From Takashimella koratensis (Eukaryota > Basidiomycota > Tremellomycetes > Trichosporonales > Tetragoniomycetaceae): 64,000 nt of DNA. Shown piece after piece: positions 48,390 to 59,222 of the stretch. Where the stretch lies: NCBI GenBank assembly GCA_003116875.1, contig BCKT01000008.1, positions 413,924 through 477,923 on the forward strand. The letters are read 5' to 3'. Position 1 is the stretch's first letter. Every line of letters begins with the position of its first letter. The notes beneath the pieces were generated by a model. The model searched no databases and was not told the DNA's origin. It saw only the letters and a program-made list of their open reading frames with translations. The position numbers and the translations under genes are program-made.

Positions 48390-48814
48390 TTCGAATCTCG
48401 GTTGCTTGCTTCCCTGTTGCTGTTGCTAATTCGAATTATCCACCAAATTATGTTACATATTCGAATGTGGGAAATGGTTTTTTATTTTCGAATGCTCATG
48501 TCAAAGTCCGAGAAAACCCGTTACTTCCGACGCTGTGGGATTTAAACCGACCAACGCCGAGAGTGTCCGACGCCCTTGACCGGCGGTTTGCACACCCCTT
48601 CGACCCCACCTGGCGTTGGCGCTCCGCATTCAGGGCTCTTGGCGGGTGTGGGTGAGCCTGTACGCTGGGAGCGCGGGAGGCAGGCGGACAGCTCCGATTA
48701 CCTGGAACCAGCACCAGCAGCCACCAGCCGGGTTTGGGTTACCCCTGTACCCCACCCGGGCTGGGCAGATCAAGTTGGCGATGACGGACACGGGTAACCC
48801 GTTTTATTTTCGAA
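48390..48814. promoter_or_regulatory. Cluster of TTCGAA palindromes
   Basis: Five TTCGAA sites at 48390, 48430, 48460, 48487 and 48809, four of them within about 100 bp; most are in the extended form T-A/T-TTCGAAT. The stretch is A/T-richer than its surroundings. It lies 0.9-1.3 kb upstream of the PEP carboxykinase start and may be a binding site array (inference). Confidence 0.45.
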
Positions 48815-48960
48815 GAGTCTGTCCTGGAATGCAAACGATGTGAGACGGGATAACAAGGGCGTCAAATGCGGGTTCCGAGTCGTTCCGGATCTCAAGAGGT
48901 TAGCCGTGAACACTGAGCATGTCATCGTACAGAAACCAAGGGCAAGCGGGTAAGGAGGGG

Positions 48961-48970
48961 TACATAAATA
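48961..48970 (+). promoter_or_regulatory. TATA-like box, PEP carboxykinase
   Basis: TACATAAATA, followed about 45 bp later by a C/T-rich region suited to transcription starts. Confidence 0.45.
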
Positions 48971-49136
48971 CCCATTGAGAAAGGGGAGATCCCCCCCTTC
49001 TTCATTATTCCCCGCCATCACCTCGTCCTCTCGTCTGTGTTTGTTCACCTTGCCCATTCACGACTCTGCCGGCTCAGTCTAGCTCACCACTACTACTATC
49101 ACTACCACTACACTGTCAACACCACCGTGAGTCTCG

Positions 49137-49652
49137 TATTCATCCTCTCTTAGACTGTTGGCCCCCTTCGTGTCCCACCTCTCCCGGTCGGATCCGTGGT
49201 CGCACGAGCAGCGATCGCTGGCCATCTATCCTCCATCCCACCTTACTCTACCCCACCTACCAATCAATTCTCCGGCAATCCCACCCATCCTTTGCCGGCT
49301 CCCCAACCAACCACCCACACGACCGCATCCGATACATACATACACACCCTCCCCAACCACCGTGCTGTATCATCTCACACTGCTATCCTCCCATTCATCC
49401 TCTCCTCGTCTCACACCCGAGACTCGGGACCCGAGGCTGGTCTGGACCCGTCTCTTGACTCTTGACTCGTTTCGGCTCTCCTTTACCCTCCTTTGTCTCT
49501 CTCCTGCCACATACCCGGACGAAGCCTCATCGCGTCGCCCCAACAAGTCCACATTCCAGCCTCCTCCACCCTTCGCTCTGTCTCTCCCTTTGCTCTCTCC
49601 TCCATCTCCCCAGCCCAATAGCAGCTGACATATAACCCCCAACCACCGGTAG
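49137..49652 (+). other. Probable 5' UTR intron of PEP carboxykinase
   Basis: Donor GTGAGT at 49137 after a leader ending ACCACC, and branch CTGAC plus acceptor TAG at 49650-49652 (516 nt), 44 bp before the start codon. Inferred from splice-site sequences only. Confidence 0.45.
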
Positions 49653-49696
49653 CTACCTCACCAACCTACCCTCAACCCACACCCAAACCAACCACC

Positions 49697-51524
49697 ATGC
49701 CCCACCGTCACCACGATGAATTCGAGGCCAACCAGTTCCTCGGGAAAGAGTTGAAGAACTTTTCTCAAGCCGGTTTCGACCTTGACCGTATCCACATTAA
49801 AGTGAGTTGAAACTTGGCCCAAGACAACAAACGCTTCCTGAGCCTGTGAAGTTTGAATTTACTGACACTTGGTCCAGCGGAACGCACCCATTGCCTCGCT
49901 CTACGAAGATGCGATCCTTAACGAAGGCGCCGTCATCTCGTCCAATGGCGCACTGATCAACTTCTCCGGGAAGAAGACTGGCCGATCGCCCAAGGACAAG
50001 CGAATCGTCTACGAGGAGACGAGCAAAGACGATATCTGGTGGGGGCCGGTCAACATTAAGATGGATGAGCACACGTTTGAGATCAACCGAGAGCGAGCGA
50101 TCGATTACCTCAACACCCGCGAGAACGTCTATGTCTTTGATGGGTTCGCCGGATGGCACCCCAAGTACCGAATCAAGGTCCGCGTCATCGCTTCGCGCGC
50201 CTACCACGCTCTCTTCATGGTGAGTCGATCCTTGCCTTTTTTACGTCAACAGTTGCTAACTTTCCCAGCACAACATGCTTATCCGCCCGACCCCCGAGGA
50301 GTTGGCCAACTTTGGCGAGCCCGACTTTATCATCTACAACGCTGGCCAGTTCCCCGCGAACCGCTTCACCACGGGTATGACCTCCACGACTTCCGTCGAG
50401 GTCAACTTTAAGCGAATGGAAATGGTCATCCTTGGTACCGAGTACGCCGGCGAGATGAAGAAGGGAATCTTCAGCGTCATGCACTACCTCCAGCCCGTCA
50501 AATTCGGTCAACTCTCACTCCACTCGTCTGCGAATCAGGCAAAGTCGGCTGATGGCAACGGAGACGTCACGCTCTTCTTCGGTCTCTCGGGGACGGGCAA
50601 GACTACTCTCTCGGCAGACCCGAACCGTATGCTCATCGGCGACGACGAGCACGTCTGGTCCGATGACGGTGTCTTCAACATCGAGGGTGGCTGCTACGCC
50701 AAGTGCATCAACCTCTCCGCAGAGAAGGTGAGTTAGACCCTGTGACCTAGCCTTGAATCTCACGCTGACTTGATTAGGAACCCGAGATCTTTGGTGCTAT
50801 CCGATTCGGCTCGATTCTCGAGAATGTCGTGTACAACCCGGCCGACCGTGTTCCGGACTACGACGACGTTTCCATCACTGAGAACACCCGATGTGCCTAC
50901 CCTATCGAGTACATCCCGAACGCTTTGATCCCCTGCATCGCGAACCGCCAGCCATCCAACATTATCATGCTCTGCTGCGACGCCTTTGGTGTTCTCCCAC
51001 CTGTCTCTCGCCTCACACCTGACCAGGCATCGTACCACTTTGTCGCTGGGTACACCTCCAAGACACCGGGGACTGAGGACGGCGTCGTTGAGCCCTCGCC
51101 CACCTTCTCCACCTGCTACGGCCAGCCGTTCATTGTCCTCCACCCGGGTCGGTACGCGGGGATGCTCGCCGAGCGGATGGAGGCGACCAAGGCCAACTGC
51201 TGGCTCATCAACACCGGTTGGACCGGCGGCAAGTTTGGAACCGGTCGCCGTTGCCCACTCAAGTACACCCGTGCCATTGTCGACGCCATCCACGATGGTT
51301 CCCTCGCCAAGGCCGAGTTTGAAAACTTCCCAGTCTTCAACCTCGCAATCCCCAAAGCGGTCAACGGCGTCCCCGATGAGATCCTCAACCCTGCCAAGGT
51401 CTGGCCAGACCGCGCGGGCTTTGATGCCGAGCTCAACAAGCTCGCGTCAATGTTCCAAAAGGCGTACACAAAGTACGAGGATGCGATCGACCCCAAGGTC
51501 AAGCTCGCCGGTCCGGTCTTGTAA
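49697..51524 (+). CDS. PCK1: Phosphoenolpyruvate carboxykinase (ATP)
   Basis: First committed step of gluconeogenesis, oxaloacetate to PEP. Four exons: 49697-49801, 49878-50219, 50269-50727, 50778-51524; 550 residues, normal for the fungal ATP-dependent enzyme. Landmarks: [11 protein letters not shown], the kinase-1a loop [10 protein letters not shown], metal and substrate residues in [23 protein letters not shown], and [23 protein letters not shown]. The P-loop type GxxGxGKT distinguishes it from the GTP-dependent animal form. Introns are short with standard sites. A long promoter with a TATA-like box and probable leader intron fits a regulated gene. Confidence 0.97.
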
Positions 51525-52512
51525 AGCCCATTTCGCACGATCAATAAACGAGACGTACGAAGCAGCCTATGGACATTTAATCAAACCCTCTTCTTCCCCT
51601 TCCACCCCCCTGTGTTCTTTCCCCCCTCGTTGTCATTGCCCCTTCTGGCGGGCATGTATCACCCAGCGACGCTGTAACGTCTAGCCCAAAGTCAAAGTCG
51701 ACGTAGCGACAGTGATAGCCTAGCAGCTCTGTACGATTAGATAGGTACTGGTCTCTTTTCTTCTGTGTTTTCTGCACTTTTTTGGCACTTTTCCTCATGC
51801 ATCGTTTGCAAATGACACCCAAACCTTGACGTCGCTTGGTCCTCGGCCCTCTGCAAGCTCTAACCCGATGAAGCGGTTTGCCACGCCGGCGCCGAGGCGA
51901 CGTATAGCGACGAGCATGACGGTACACGATTAACGCCAAGAGAGAGTGAACAAGGATTAGGCAATCTCTTTTGGTCGCCGGGGTTTCCAAACCGAGATCT
52001 CGTCCCAGGGGCTGAGTCAGGCTCTCCGTTTTGCTGAGAGATGGAGAGTAGGGGATCACCGAGCTGACGCTTTGTTCCCCCGACCGGTGATTCAGCAGTT
52101 CTCGGTTCCTCTCAACCCTTCTCTTACCCAAAGTAGTAAATAGCGGAGATGGGGTCGGTGTCCAGTGCCTGGTTGCGAATGGCTTATCAACGATCCGGGG
52201 ATTGAGAATGGAGGATCGGTCCAAAGGTCGGTTGCTATGCGGGTTGCTATACGGGTCGTGCCGAGGTGATCCGTAAGAAGGGGGAGTTGATGACGAACGT
52301 GGGTCGGCGTGGGAATTGGGTCAAGGTCAAGTGATAGGGAGGCGTCAAAGGTATAAATACCGCCCCCTTCGAGCGAGGATAGAACCCATCTCAACGGGAA
52401 ACATCAGTCTTCGACATCACTCGAACACACACTGCCCAACACAACCAACCTACTCAACAGACTTGGCCAGCCCAATCACATAACCACCACCACCACCTCC
52501 ATCACCATCACC
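51525..52512. promoter_or_regulatory. Intergenic region and NmrA-like gene promoter
   Basis: PCK1 3' side, then the upstream region of the NmrA-like gene with a consensus TATA box. No gene seen; the minus-strand open frame 51577-52224 is unsupported. Confidence 0.5.
52352..52359 (+). promoter_or_regulatory. TATA box, NmrA-like gene
   Basis: TATAAATA about 155 bp upstream of the start codon, in a G/C-richer context, followed by a CATC/CAAC-rich leader. Confidence 0.6.
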
Positions 52513-53819
52513 ATGTCCAAGATCATCGCTGTCTTCGGTGCCACTGGCAACCAAGGCTCTGCCTTCATTACCGTACGTTTCTTCTCCCTTCCCCTCCTCA
52601 TCTCCTCTCTTCCCTTCTGCTCGACTCGATACTAACTCTGCCAGGCGCTATCGGAGCACAACACTCCTTCGGTTCAGTACACCATCCTCGCCCTTTCTCG
52701 TGACCCGGCCAGCTCCAGCTCGACCCGCCTCGCCGCTCTCCCCGGTGTCAAAGTCTTCCCCGTCGCCAAAAACTACATGGACGAGCCCGGTAAGGTCTTT
52801 GACGCAATCACCGAGACCGGGCTCGGCAAGGTATACGGCGTGTTCAGCGTGCAGGGGTATGTCGATCCCAAAGTTGAAACCGCGCAGGGTAAGTCCAGTT
52901 TCCAGGGGGTTTATAAGTAGGCAGCGATTTTAAAGGTCTAAAGGACATGGCGCTGACTTGATGTCAACTCGTAGGTAATGCCATCGTCAACGAGGCTGCC
53001 AAGGCCGGTGTCAAGCATTTTGTCTACTCGTCGGTCGATTTTGGTGGTGCGGATGATACCCACGTCAGCGGGTAAGTCACTATCTGACCATTTTGAGCAA
53101 ATCCAGCAGACACTGATCAATGTATTTTTTCTCGTCTCCCTTTCCCATTCCCTCTCCGGCCCCACCCTCGCGCTCGCTTTGCTCGATCGTGCACAGGTTC
53201 GAAATCAAGCGCGGTATCGAAAACACACTCAAGTCCTCCGGTTTGGCATATACGATCCTCCACCCTACTTGGTTCATGGACAACCTCTCCCCTACCTCCC
53301 CTTTCACCTTCAAAGTCTCACGTACAATCTTGCTTCGACAGACGTTCAAGAACCACCCGGAACGTAAAGTCGCGTTGATCAGTACGCGGGATACGGGTCG
53401 AGCGGGCGCAGTGGCGATGGCTGGTGGAGAAAAGTGGATGGGGAAGGAGATTAGGTTGGCGGGCGATGAGATGACCAGCAAGGATATTGAGAAGGTCTAC
53501 CAAGAGGTGAGTCGAGGAGTTGGGTTGGGTGTTGGTGAAAGAGAAGAGAGAAGCTGACAAGGAAACAAAGGTAATGGGCAAGCCTGTCGAATTGACCTAC
53601 ACTCTCATCTCGTCAGCTATCCAGCTGCTCGCTCCTTTCCTCGCCGAGATGGCTAGGGTGAGTCGATTCTTACCTTGTCCAAAGTAGAACCACGCTGACA
53701 TTGTACAGTTCATCGATGACAACGGATTCAACGTCGACCTTTCCGAGACCGAGGCAGTTCTCCCCGACGCCGAAACCTTGCGCGAGTACCTTGCCCGGAT
53801 CAAGCCAAAGTCCGCTTGA
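52513..53819 (+). CDS. NmrA-like NAD(P)-binding protein
   Basis: Atypical short-chain dehydrogenase of the NmrA/HSCARG type, thought to sense NAD(P) rather than catalyse; may also be an isoflavone-reductase-like enzyme. Six exons: 52513-52572, 52645-52888, 52975-53071, 53197-53506, 53571-53657, 53709-53819; 302 residues, normal size. The Rossmann motif IIAVFGATGNQGS is at the N-terminus, then ALSRDPAS after strand 2, VYSSVDFGG (where classical enzymes carry the catalytic Tyr/Lys) and TILHPTWFMDNL, typical of NmrA proteins. The CDS is preceded by a clear TATA box, suggesting regulated expression. No cluster partner is evident. Confidence 0.9.
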
Positions 53820-53994
53820 AACAGTGTTCCCAGTTACCTTGTCGAACCCAACCAAGATGTTTGGGATCGAGCTTTCGACTAATGAGCGTAGAGTATGACA
53901 GTCCCGATACAGATAGAATGTACTCAATCAAAGATTGAATGGTCCATGTATCATATACGACCAAAAACATGATATCCCAAGATTAGATTTTGTC

Positions 53995-55140
53995 TTACCT
54001 CGACGTATCTACCTCGCCCACTGCGCGCCTTCTTATCCTGATCGACCGCCTTGCTACCGCTGTAGCCTCTACTGGACCCTCTTGCGTCTTCCCTTCCTTC
54101 TCCTTCCATTCCGCCTCTCCACCCATCTCCTCCTCTTCCTCTCCCTCGCCGTCCTCGTCCTGCCGGACCCCTTCCGATCCCGACCCCGTCATAACTTTCC
54201 TCGCCATCTCCGCCGCCGCCCTCCGATCCTTGTCCAGTCTATCTTGGAAAATCCAGACCAACACTCCGTCCGCAACACCCACCACGACCCCTGCCAAAAC
54301 ACCCAGCAATACCCCAGTCTCTCGCGTATAACCCGCTCCCGTAGTCGCAGCGACGTAGACGGCGAAACCGGATCCGACGATCGAGAAAGCAATGTTGAGC
54401 AATGTGGAGAGCTGGCGAGCAAGAGTGCGGTATTCTTGGCCCATGCTCGGAGGCGCAGGGGAGAGGTACGATGGGAGGTAGGGTGACTGAAAATGCGGGT
54501 TGGATGAGTATGGCTCGGTGGGTGTAGGAGGGAGGAGACAGGTGTGAGAGGGAAAAGGCGACAAGGGATATACTCACAACTACCGGGCTAGAAGAGAGGA
54601 AAAGGTCGCGCTGTTTCGGTGGGAGATAAACCTCAGTTCCAGCGAGGAGTGACACGACTTGATACTCTCCAGGTTCTGCGGGGGTCAGTGAGCTTTCGGA
54701 TAGTAGCTACCATCCAGGTTGCGAGCGTTCAGCCACCTCCAGGACTCACCTAGTCCCGCCGCTACCAGCGCTGCTCGACCCTGTTCGGTCGCCGCCCACC
54801 TTGCGAGCTCATCAATCACCTCTGCATCTATTGTCGGTGGCGTTGGTACAACTACTGTCTCGACTTCGTCTCTCCCCTTTCCCGTTTTCCCTTCTGCTCC
54901 TTCTTTGCCCTCATCGCCTTCCTCGTCTATTTTCCAGTACTCGTCGCCGGTCACGTCCTCGTCGGGCGAAGTGAGGGTGACGAACGGTACCGAGGGCTGT
55001 GCGAGGGTCGATGCGATGCGTTCGTGGAGGTTGGGTGGGAGTAGGCGATGAGTGGAAGGGGAGGGGGAAGGGGGTGAGAGGAGAGAAGAGAGAGTGAGGC
55101 GGAGGTGGAGAGGGAGGGTAAGGAGCGTAGGCTGAGCCAT
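53995..55140 (-). CDS. VMA12: V-ATPase assembly factor Vma12 (TMEM199 family)
   Basis: ER protein that helps assemble the V0 sector of the vacuolar proton pump. Three exons on the minus strand: 54750-55140, 54578-54675, 53995-54486; 326 residues (yeast Vma12 is about 215, so there is an extended acidic insert). The N-terminal cytosolic part ends in LARWAATEQGRAALVAAGLE; a conserved block follows with SPYLPSYLSP, and EYRTLARQLSTLLNIAFSIV leads into the first of two membrane segments (SIVGSGFAVYVAATTG and GVLLGVLAGVVVGVADGVLVW). The C-terminal tail is highly charged (poly-Glu, then Arg-rich). Divergent with PMP3. Confidence 0.82.
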
Positions 55141-55555
55141 GAGTGGTGATGATGTAGTGCGGTATACAGCACAGGATGGAGGAGAGGAGAGAGGAGAACA
55201 GAGAGGAGGACCAAGCAAAAGCTTTGGGTAACGCTGGAATGATTTGTTGATCCTTGTAGAGCAACGGTCACGTGCGTCTCACGTGTCTCTCACGTTTTGT
55301 TGCAGTGTTGCAGTGTCCAATTTGCTTCCGCGGCGGTGTGAGGCACGGTAGAATGACGACAAGACTGCGCTGCGCTGTTTGCCACCCCTCTACCTACTTG
55401 TTGAATATCCATCCCACCGTTGTTGCCTTTAAAACCACCTTGCAACGACCTCGGACTCATCTTCATCACCTCATCACCTCATCACCTCATCACCTCATCA
55501 CCTCATCACCTCATCACCTCACCAGCTCAACACCAGACACAAACAACAATTCACA
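55141..55555. promoter_or_regulatory. Divergent promoter, VMA12 and PMP3
   Basis: 415 bp between start codons. A TTTAAAA box at about 55428-55434 and the TCATCACC tandem repeat lie on the PMP3 side. Confidence 0.5.
55463..55518 (+). repeat. Seven tandem TCATCACC units in the PMP3 leader
   Basis: Perfect 8-nt unit repeated seven times (56 nt), ending 37 bp before the PMP3 start codon, probably within the 5' untranslated region. Confidence 0.92.
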
Positions 55556-56283
55556 ATGGCCCGTCCTCCTTCGTGTATGTCTTCTCTGGCTTCTCGCTTC
55601 CTATCTCCCGCTTCCGCTTCCGGCTCGCTTCCTTCCCCACTTGACCCACCTTACTCTCCCTAGACGTCTTGCTGACAGTCCACAGCTACCTCCGACATTC
55701 TCCTCTATGTCATAGCACTCATCGTGCCCCCCATCCCTGTGTAGGTCTCCGTCTCCATTCCCACCTCCTCGTTCCAATGGAGGGAAATCGCTGACTCCTG
55801 GTCTGCCTTACAGCTTCCTCAAGCGCGGGTAAGTTGGAGCTCGTGATCTGCTCGAACAAAGGAAGCAGACATCGAGAGGCCTATACGAGTTGGAAGGCAT
55901 CTTGCTAACGAAACCACTGCAGATGCGGCGCCGACATCCTCATCAACATTGTAAGTTACTTCCCTGTTTAGCTTTGCTCCACGCGACAGCGATCTAGATC
56001 CAACTGACACCTGACTACAGCTCCTCTGGATTCTCGGCTGGATCCCTGGTTCGTACCTTCTCCAGTCCCTTCCCCCCTCTCCCCCGAGCCACCTCTTCGT
56101 CGTCGCTATCGCCGTCACCTTCAACGCCAGCGACACCATCATCGCCAGAGCCTTCACTCCCACTTCCAATCAACTCCCTTGTCTTCTTGCACACACGCTG
56201 ACACCTTTTCCCTCCTTCCAGGTGTGCTCCACGCATGGTGGATCATTTCCAAATACGAGAGACCGGCTGGAGCTGCTCTCTAG
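55556..56283 (+). CDS. PMP3: Plasma membrane proteolipid PMP3
   Basis: Tiny membrane protein affecting membrane potential and salt tolerance. Six exons encode only 68 residues: 55556-55574, 55686-55740, 55814-55828, 55923-55950, 56021-56048, 56222-56283. Two membrane segments: SDILLYVIALIVPPIPVFL and ILINILLWILGWIPGVLHAW, with the family motif PP-x-PVFLKRGCG between. Exon 3 is only 15 nt (it carries Phe-Leu-Lys-Arg and parts of its neighbours). Intron 5 has the unusual donor GTTCGT; the nearby GTACCT donor would shift the frame away from the conserved GVLHAWWI. The protein is somewhat longer at both ends than the about 55-residue yeast form. Confidence 0.93.
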
Positions 56284-57397
56284 CTGCCCGTCGAGACCCG
56301 ATGCTTTGACGTTGCGTTGAAGTGTCGATTCATCGGCGGCGCGATTTACCACAGCCTGCCTTTTCCGCTTGATTGTTCCACTTTTCGATAGTTTTCAACT
56401 TCTTCTACGCTTCTCACTCAACCTCGCTCTTCTCTCCATCTTAATCGCTGGTCTCGTTCACCTCCCGAGCTTCTCACTTCCCTCTCAAACTCTTCAAAGT
56501 CGCCTATGAGCCAAGATGTGAATGATAATGAATGATTGGCGTAATGGCAACGCTTAGAGACTCTTTGGCAGCTGTCTAGCAGGCGTGCGACTTGACCTCC
56601 CACGTGTCGGTCCGTCTCAAGGGGACGTGAACTGCAAGCCTGTCCAGGTGGACGTCGGTAGCAGATCAGTCTATGTGAAGAGCTAGTCGGACATCTGATC
56701 GAAGCGAGGAATGCGATCGGCTCGATGTCTCCTGTTATCGTCGATATCTGACTCGGTATCTAACTTGACTATGATTATATTCGAGTCGATACTTCTTGGC
56801 ATGGTGTCCTGTTTAGGCGTTGTCTTCTATCACCAGCTGTCCTATCTTTATAGTGATCTGTCCTGTGCAGCCAGAGGTCAAGAACGTGGTGTTTGCCAAT
56901 TAAGGGAGCCGGTGAAAGGCGGGCCGTCAATCTACCGGATATTGCCCGGATAACACCGGCCTCCACCGGCCTCCACCGATCCTCCACACGGATCACGACA
57001 CCTGACCCCGTCTTTTACGGTCATCACCGGCGGGAAGAGGGGCGAGGGGGTTCCAGTCAGCCCACGGCTCTCTCCGTCCCAAGGCCTGACTGCCGCCTGC
57101 GCTCTCACGGCCCGTCCTATGGACCCATGCATCCAATCCCCCCCCACTCCCTGGTCTCCACGGAACCCCCTAGATCACGACCCAAGCGAACCGCTTACCC
57201 ATCGTCATCGAGATCTCGTCTCCCTCCACACCTTTTCATATATATCTCGACCCTTGGTCCTCTCCCCTCATCGTCCACCCACTTCACTTCCCCCACTCCA
57301 CTTCCCCCACCCCACACTGCCCACCACGTACCGCTCATTACTTGGTACTACCCGCTTACTCACCCCTACTACTCGACACTTTACTACAACCGCAGCC
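56284..57397. promoter_or_regulatory. Intergenic region and aldo/keto reductase promoter
   Basis: 1.1 kb, no supported gene. Contains a TATA-like CATATATAT at 57237-57245 and a small direct repeat ACCGGCCTCC at about 56955-56978. Confidence 0.5.
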
Positions 57398-58964
57398 ATG
57401 TCCGTCGCTTTCGACCCTAAGAACATGCTCGTGAGTACCCACATGCAACATCCTCCATCCTCCGCCTCTCGCAAGAGTTTCAAAGAGAGATCTAGCAGCA
57501 GTAGAGAATCACCTAACCTGAGACATGACTGACCACCTGACCCCTTGACTACAGTTCCGCAACCTCGGTGACACCGGTCTCCGTGTTCCCGTCACCTCGT
57601 ACGGTGGCTGGCTCACGTACGTTTAGCTTCAGCTTGGCACCCTTTCTTCACAGGGGATCTCTCATCTCAACACTTGATGCTGACCCTGCCTTTAGCGTCG
57701 GTGGGACCCAGAAGGGCGACATTGTCCGCGAGCTCATGCAACAAGCTTTCGACCTCGGTATCAACATGTTCGACGTGAGTCTCTCCTCCGATCACTCAAC
57801 TACGGATTCCCATTCCCGTATTCTCTCCCTGCAAGATCCTTTTTGAGCTTCCCACTGATAACCGCAGACCGCCGAGGGATACTCTGGCGGGCAGTCGGAG
57901 ATTGAGATGGGCCGCGTCATCAAGGAGCTCGGATGGGACAGGTCCGACATTATCATCTCCACCAAGGTCTTCTTCGGAACTGGCCGAACGTTCAAGCACA
58001 ACACTCGTGGACTTAGCAGGAAGCACATCATTGAGGGGACTCTCGCCTCGCTCAAGCGTCTCCAGCTCGACTACGGTGAGTGACGCAAGGAGTTTTGCGA
58101 ATCAAAATCGTGGCTTGACTGCTGCTCGGCTTAGAGTAGCGGCGGGTAAAAATGTTTTAGCTGACACTTGACCCTTTGCTTCTTGCTACTCCCAGTCGAC
58201 GTCATCTTTGCTCACCGCCCGGACGTGACCACCCCGATGGAGGAGGTTGTCCGCGCCTTCAACTGGCTCATTGACAGTGAGTTTGCTAGTTCACTCCTTG
58301 GCGACTTGAATAGCCAACCTCGGCTCCTACTTCTGCCTTCATACTGACGACTTCAGACAACAAGGCGTTCTACTGGGGCACTTCCGAGTGGGACTCTCGC
58401 CAGATCCAGCAGGCCAAGGAGATTGCTCGCCGTCTCAACATGGTCGGACCCGCCGCTGAGCAGCCGCATTACTCCATGCTTCACCGTGAGCGCTTCGAGG
58501 TCGAGTACCGCTACCTCTTCGACAATGAGGGTCTCGGTACCACCATCTGGTCGCCTCTCGACTCGGGTATGCTCACTGGAAAATACAACAACGGGGTCCC
58601 CAAGGACTCTCGATTCGCGACCAACGCCGAGTTCTTCAAGGAGACCGTTAAGGCTCTCGAATCGCCCGAGGGTAAAGCCAAGATTGAGAAGGTCAAGAAA
58701 CTCACCGAGATTGCCGAGAAGGAACTCAACACGACGATGACTGCTCTCGCACTTGCGTGGACTTTGCTCAACAAGGACGTCTCGACCATCTTGCTTGGCG
58801 CCACCAAGCCAGAGCAGATCGTCGAGAACGTCAAGGCCGTCGATGTCTACAAGGTTCTCGTCACCAAGCCTGACATCATCGCCAAGATCGAGACCATCCT
58901 CGACAACAAGCCCAAGGCGTTGCCGGCTTACGCTCGTCTCGACGAGGAGGGCAACCTCATCTAA
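57398..58964 (+). CDS. Aldo/keto reductase, voltage-gated K+ channel beta-subunit type (AKR6)
   Basis: NADPH-dependent oxidoreductase; in animals relatives modulate potassium channels, in fungi the role is unclear. Six exons: 57398-57430, 57555-57616, 57696-57774, 57868-58075, 58196-58276, 58357-58964; 356 residues. Catalytic tetrad: Asp and Tyr in NMFDTAEGYSGGQSE, Lys in IIISTKVFFG, and the fourth position in FAHRPD. The segment TRGLSRKHIIEGTLASLKRL with QLDYVDVIFAHRPDVTTPMEE is close to Kv-beta sequences, which have Asn at the His position in animal members (from memory). C-terminal cofactor region TILLGATKPEQIVENVKA. A TATA-like box lies about 155 bp upstream of the start. Confidence 0.93.
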
Positions 58965-59222
58965 GCGCTCGTCTGTGTGCGGATGACGATTGCACGACGA
59001 CGTCTCGCCCGTTTGAGAGAAAGGGGTGACAGTGTAACAGGGGAGGCGCTGTTTGTGCGTGGCCAGGAGAAGCAAAAAAAAGTTTCAAGCGTGACGCGAC
59101 CGCAGGGTACGTGTACTGTACGGGTGTTCTCATAGGTACTTGAGCAGATCGCAGAAATCGATACGAGTATTTACAATGGTAGCGGAAGTGATGGATAGCA
59201 GCAGTCTTTACAACTTGACTTC

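Larger units (their letters stand above)
47507..49696. promoter_or_regulatory. Long upstream region of PEP carboxykinase
   Basis: 2.2 kb without a supportable gene. It contains the 29-base G run (47974-48002), a CCGTCAA/CCGCCAA 7-nt repeat at about 48206-48240, the TTCGAA cluster, an A/T TATA-like box TACATAAATA at 48961-48970, and a C/T-rich leader with a probable 5' UTR intron. The open frame 48107-48655 has no recognisable features. Confidence 0.55.

Noticed and set aside
48107..48655. Plus-strand frame of 182 residues upstream of PCK1
   Set aside because: No family features; it runs across the CCGTCAA repeat and the TTCGAA cluster, which look regulatory.
51577..52224. Minus-strand frame of 215 residues between PCK1 and the NmrA-like gene
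   Set aside because: No motif, Arg/Ser/Thr-rich, and it occupies the PCK1 3' side and the NmrA-like promoter.
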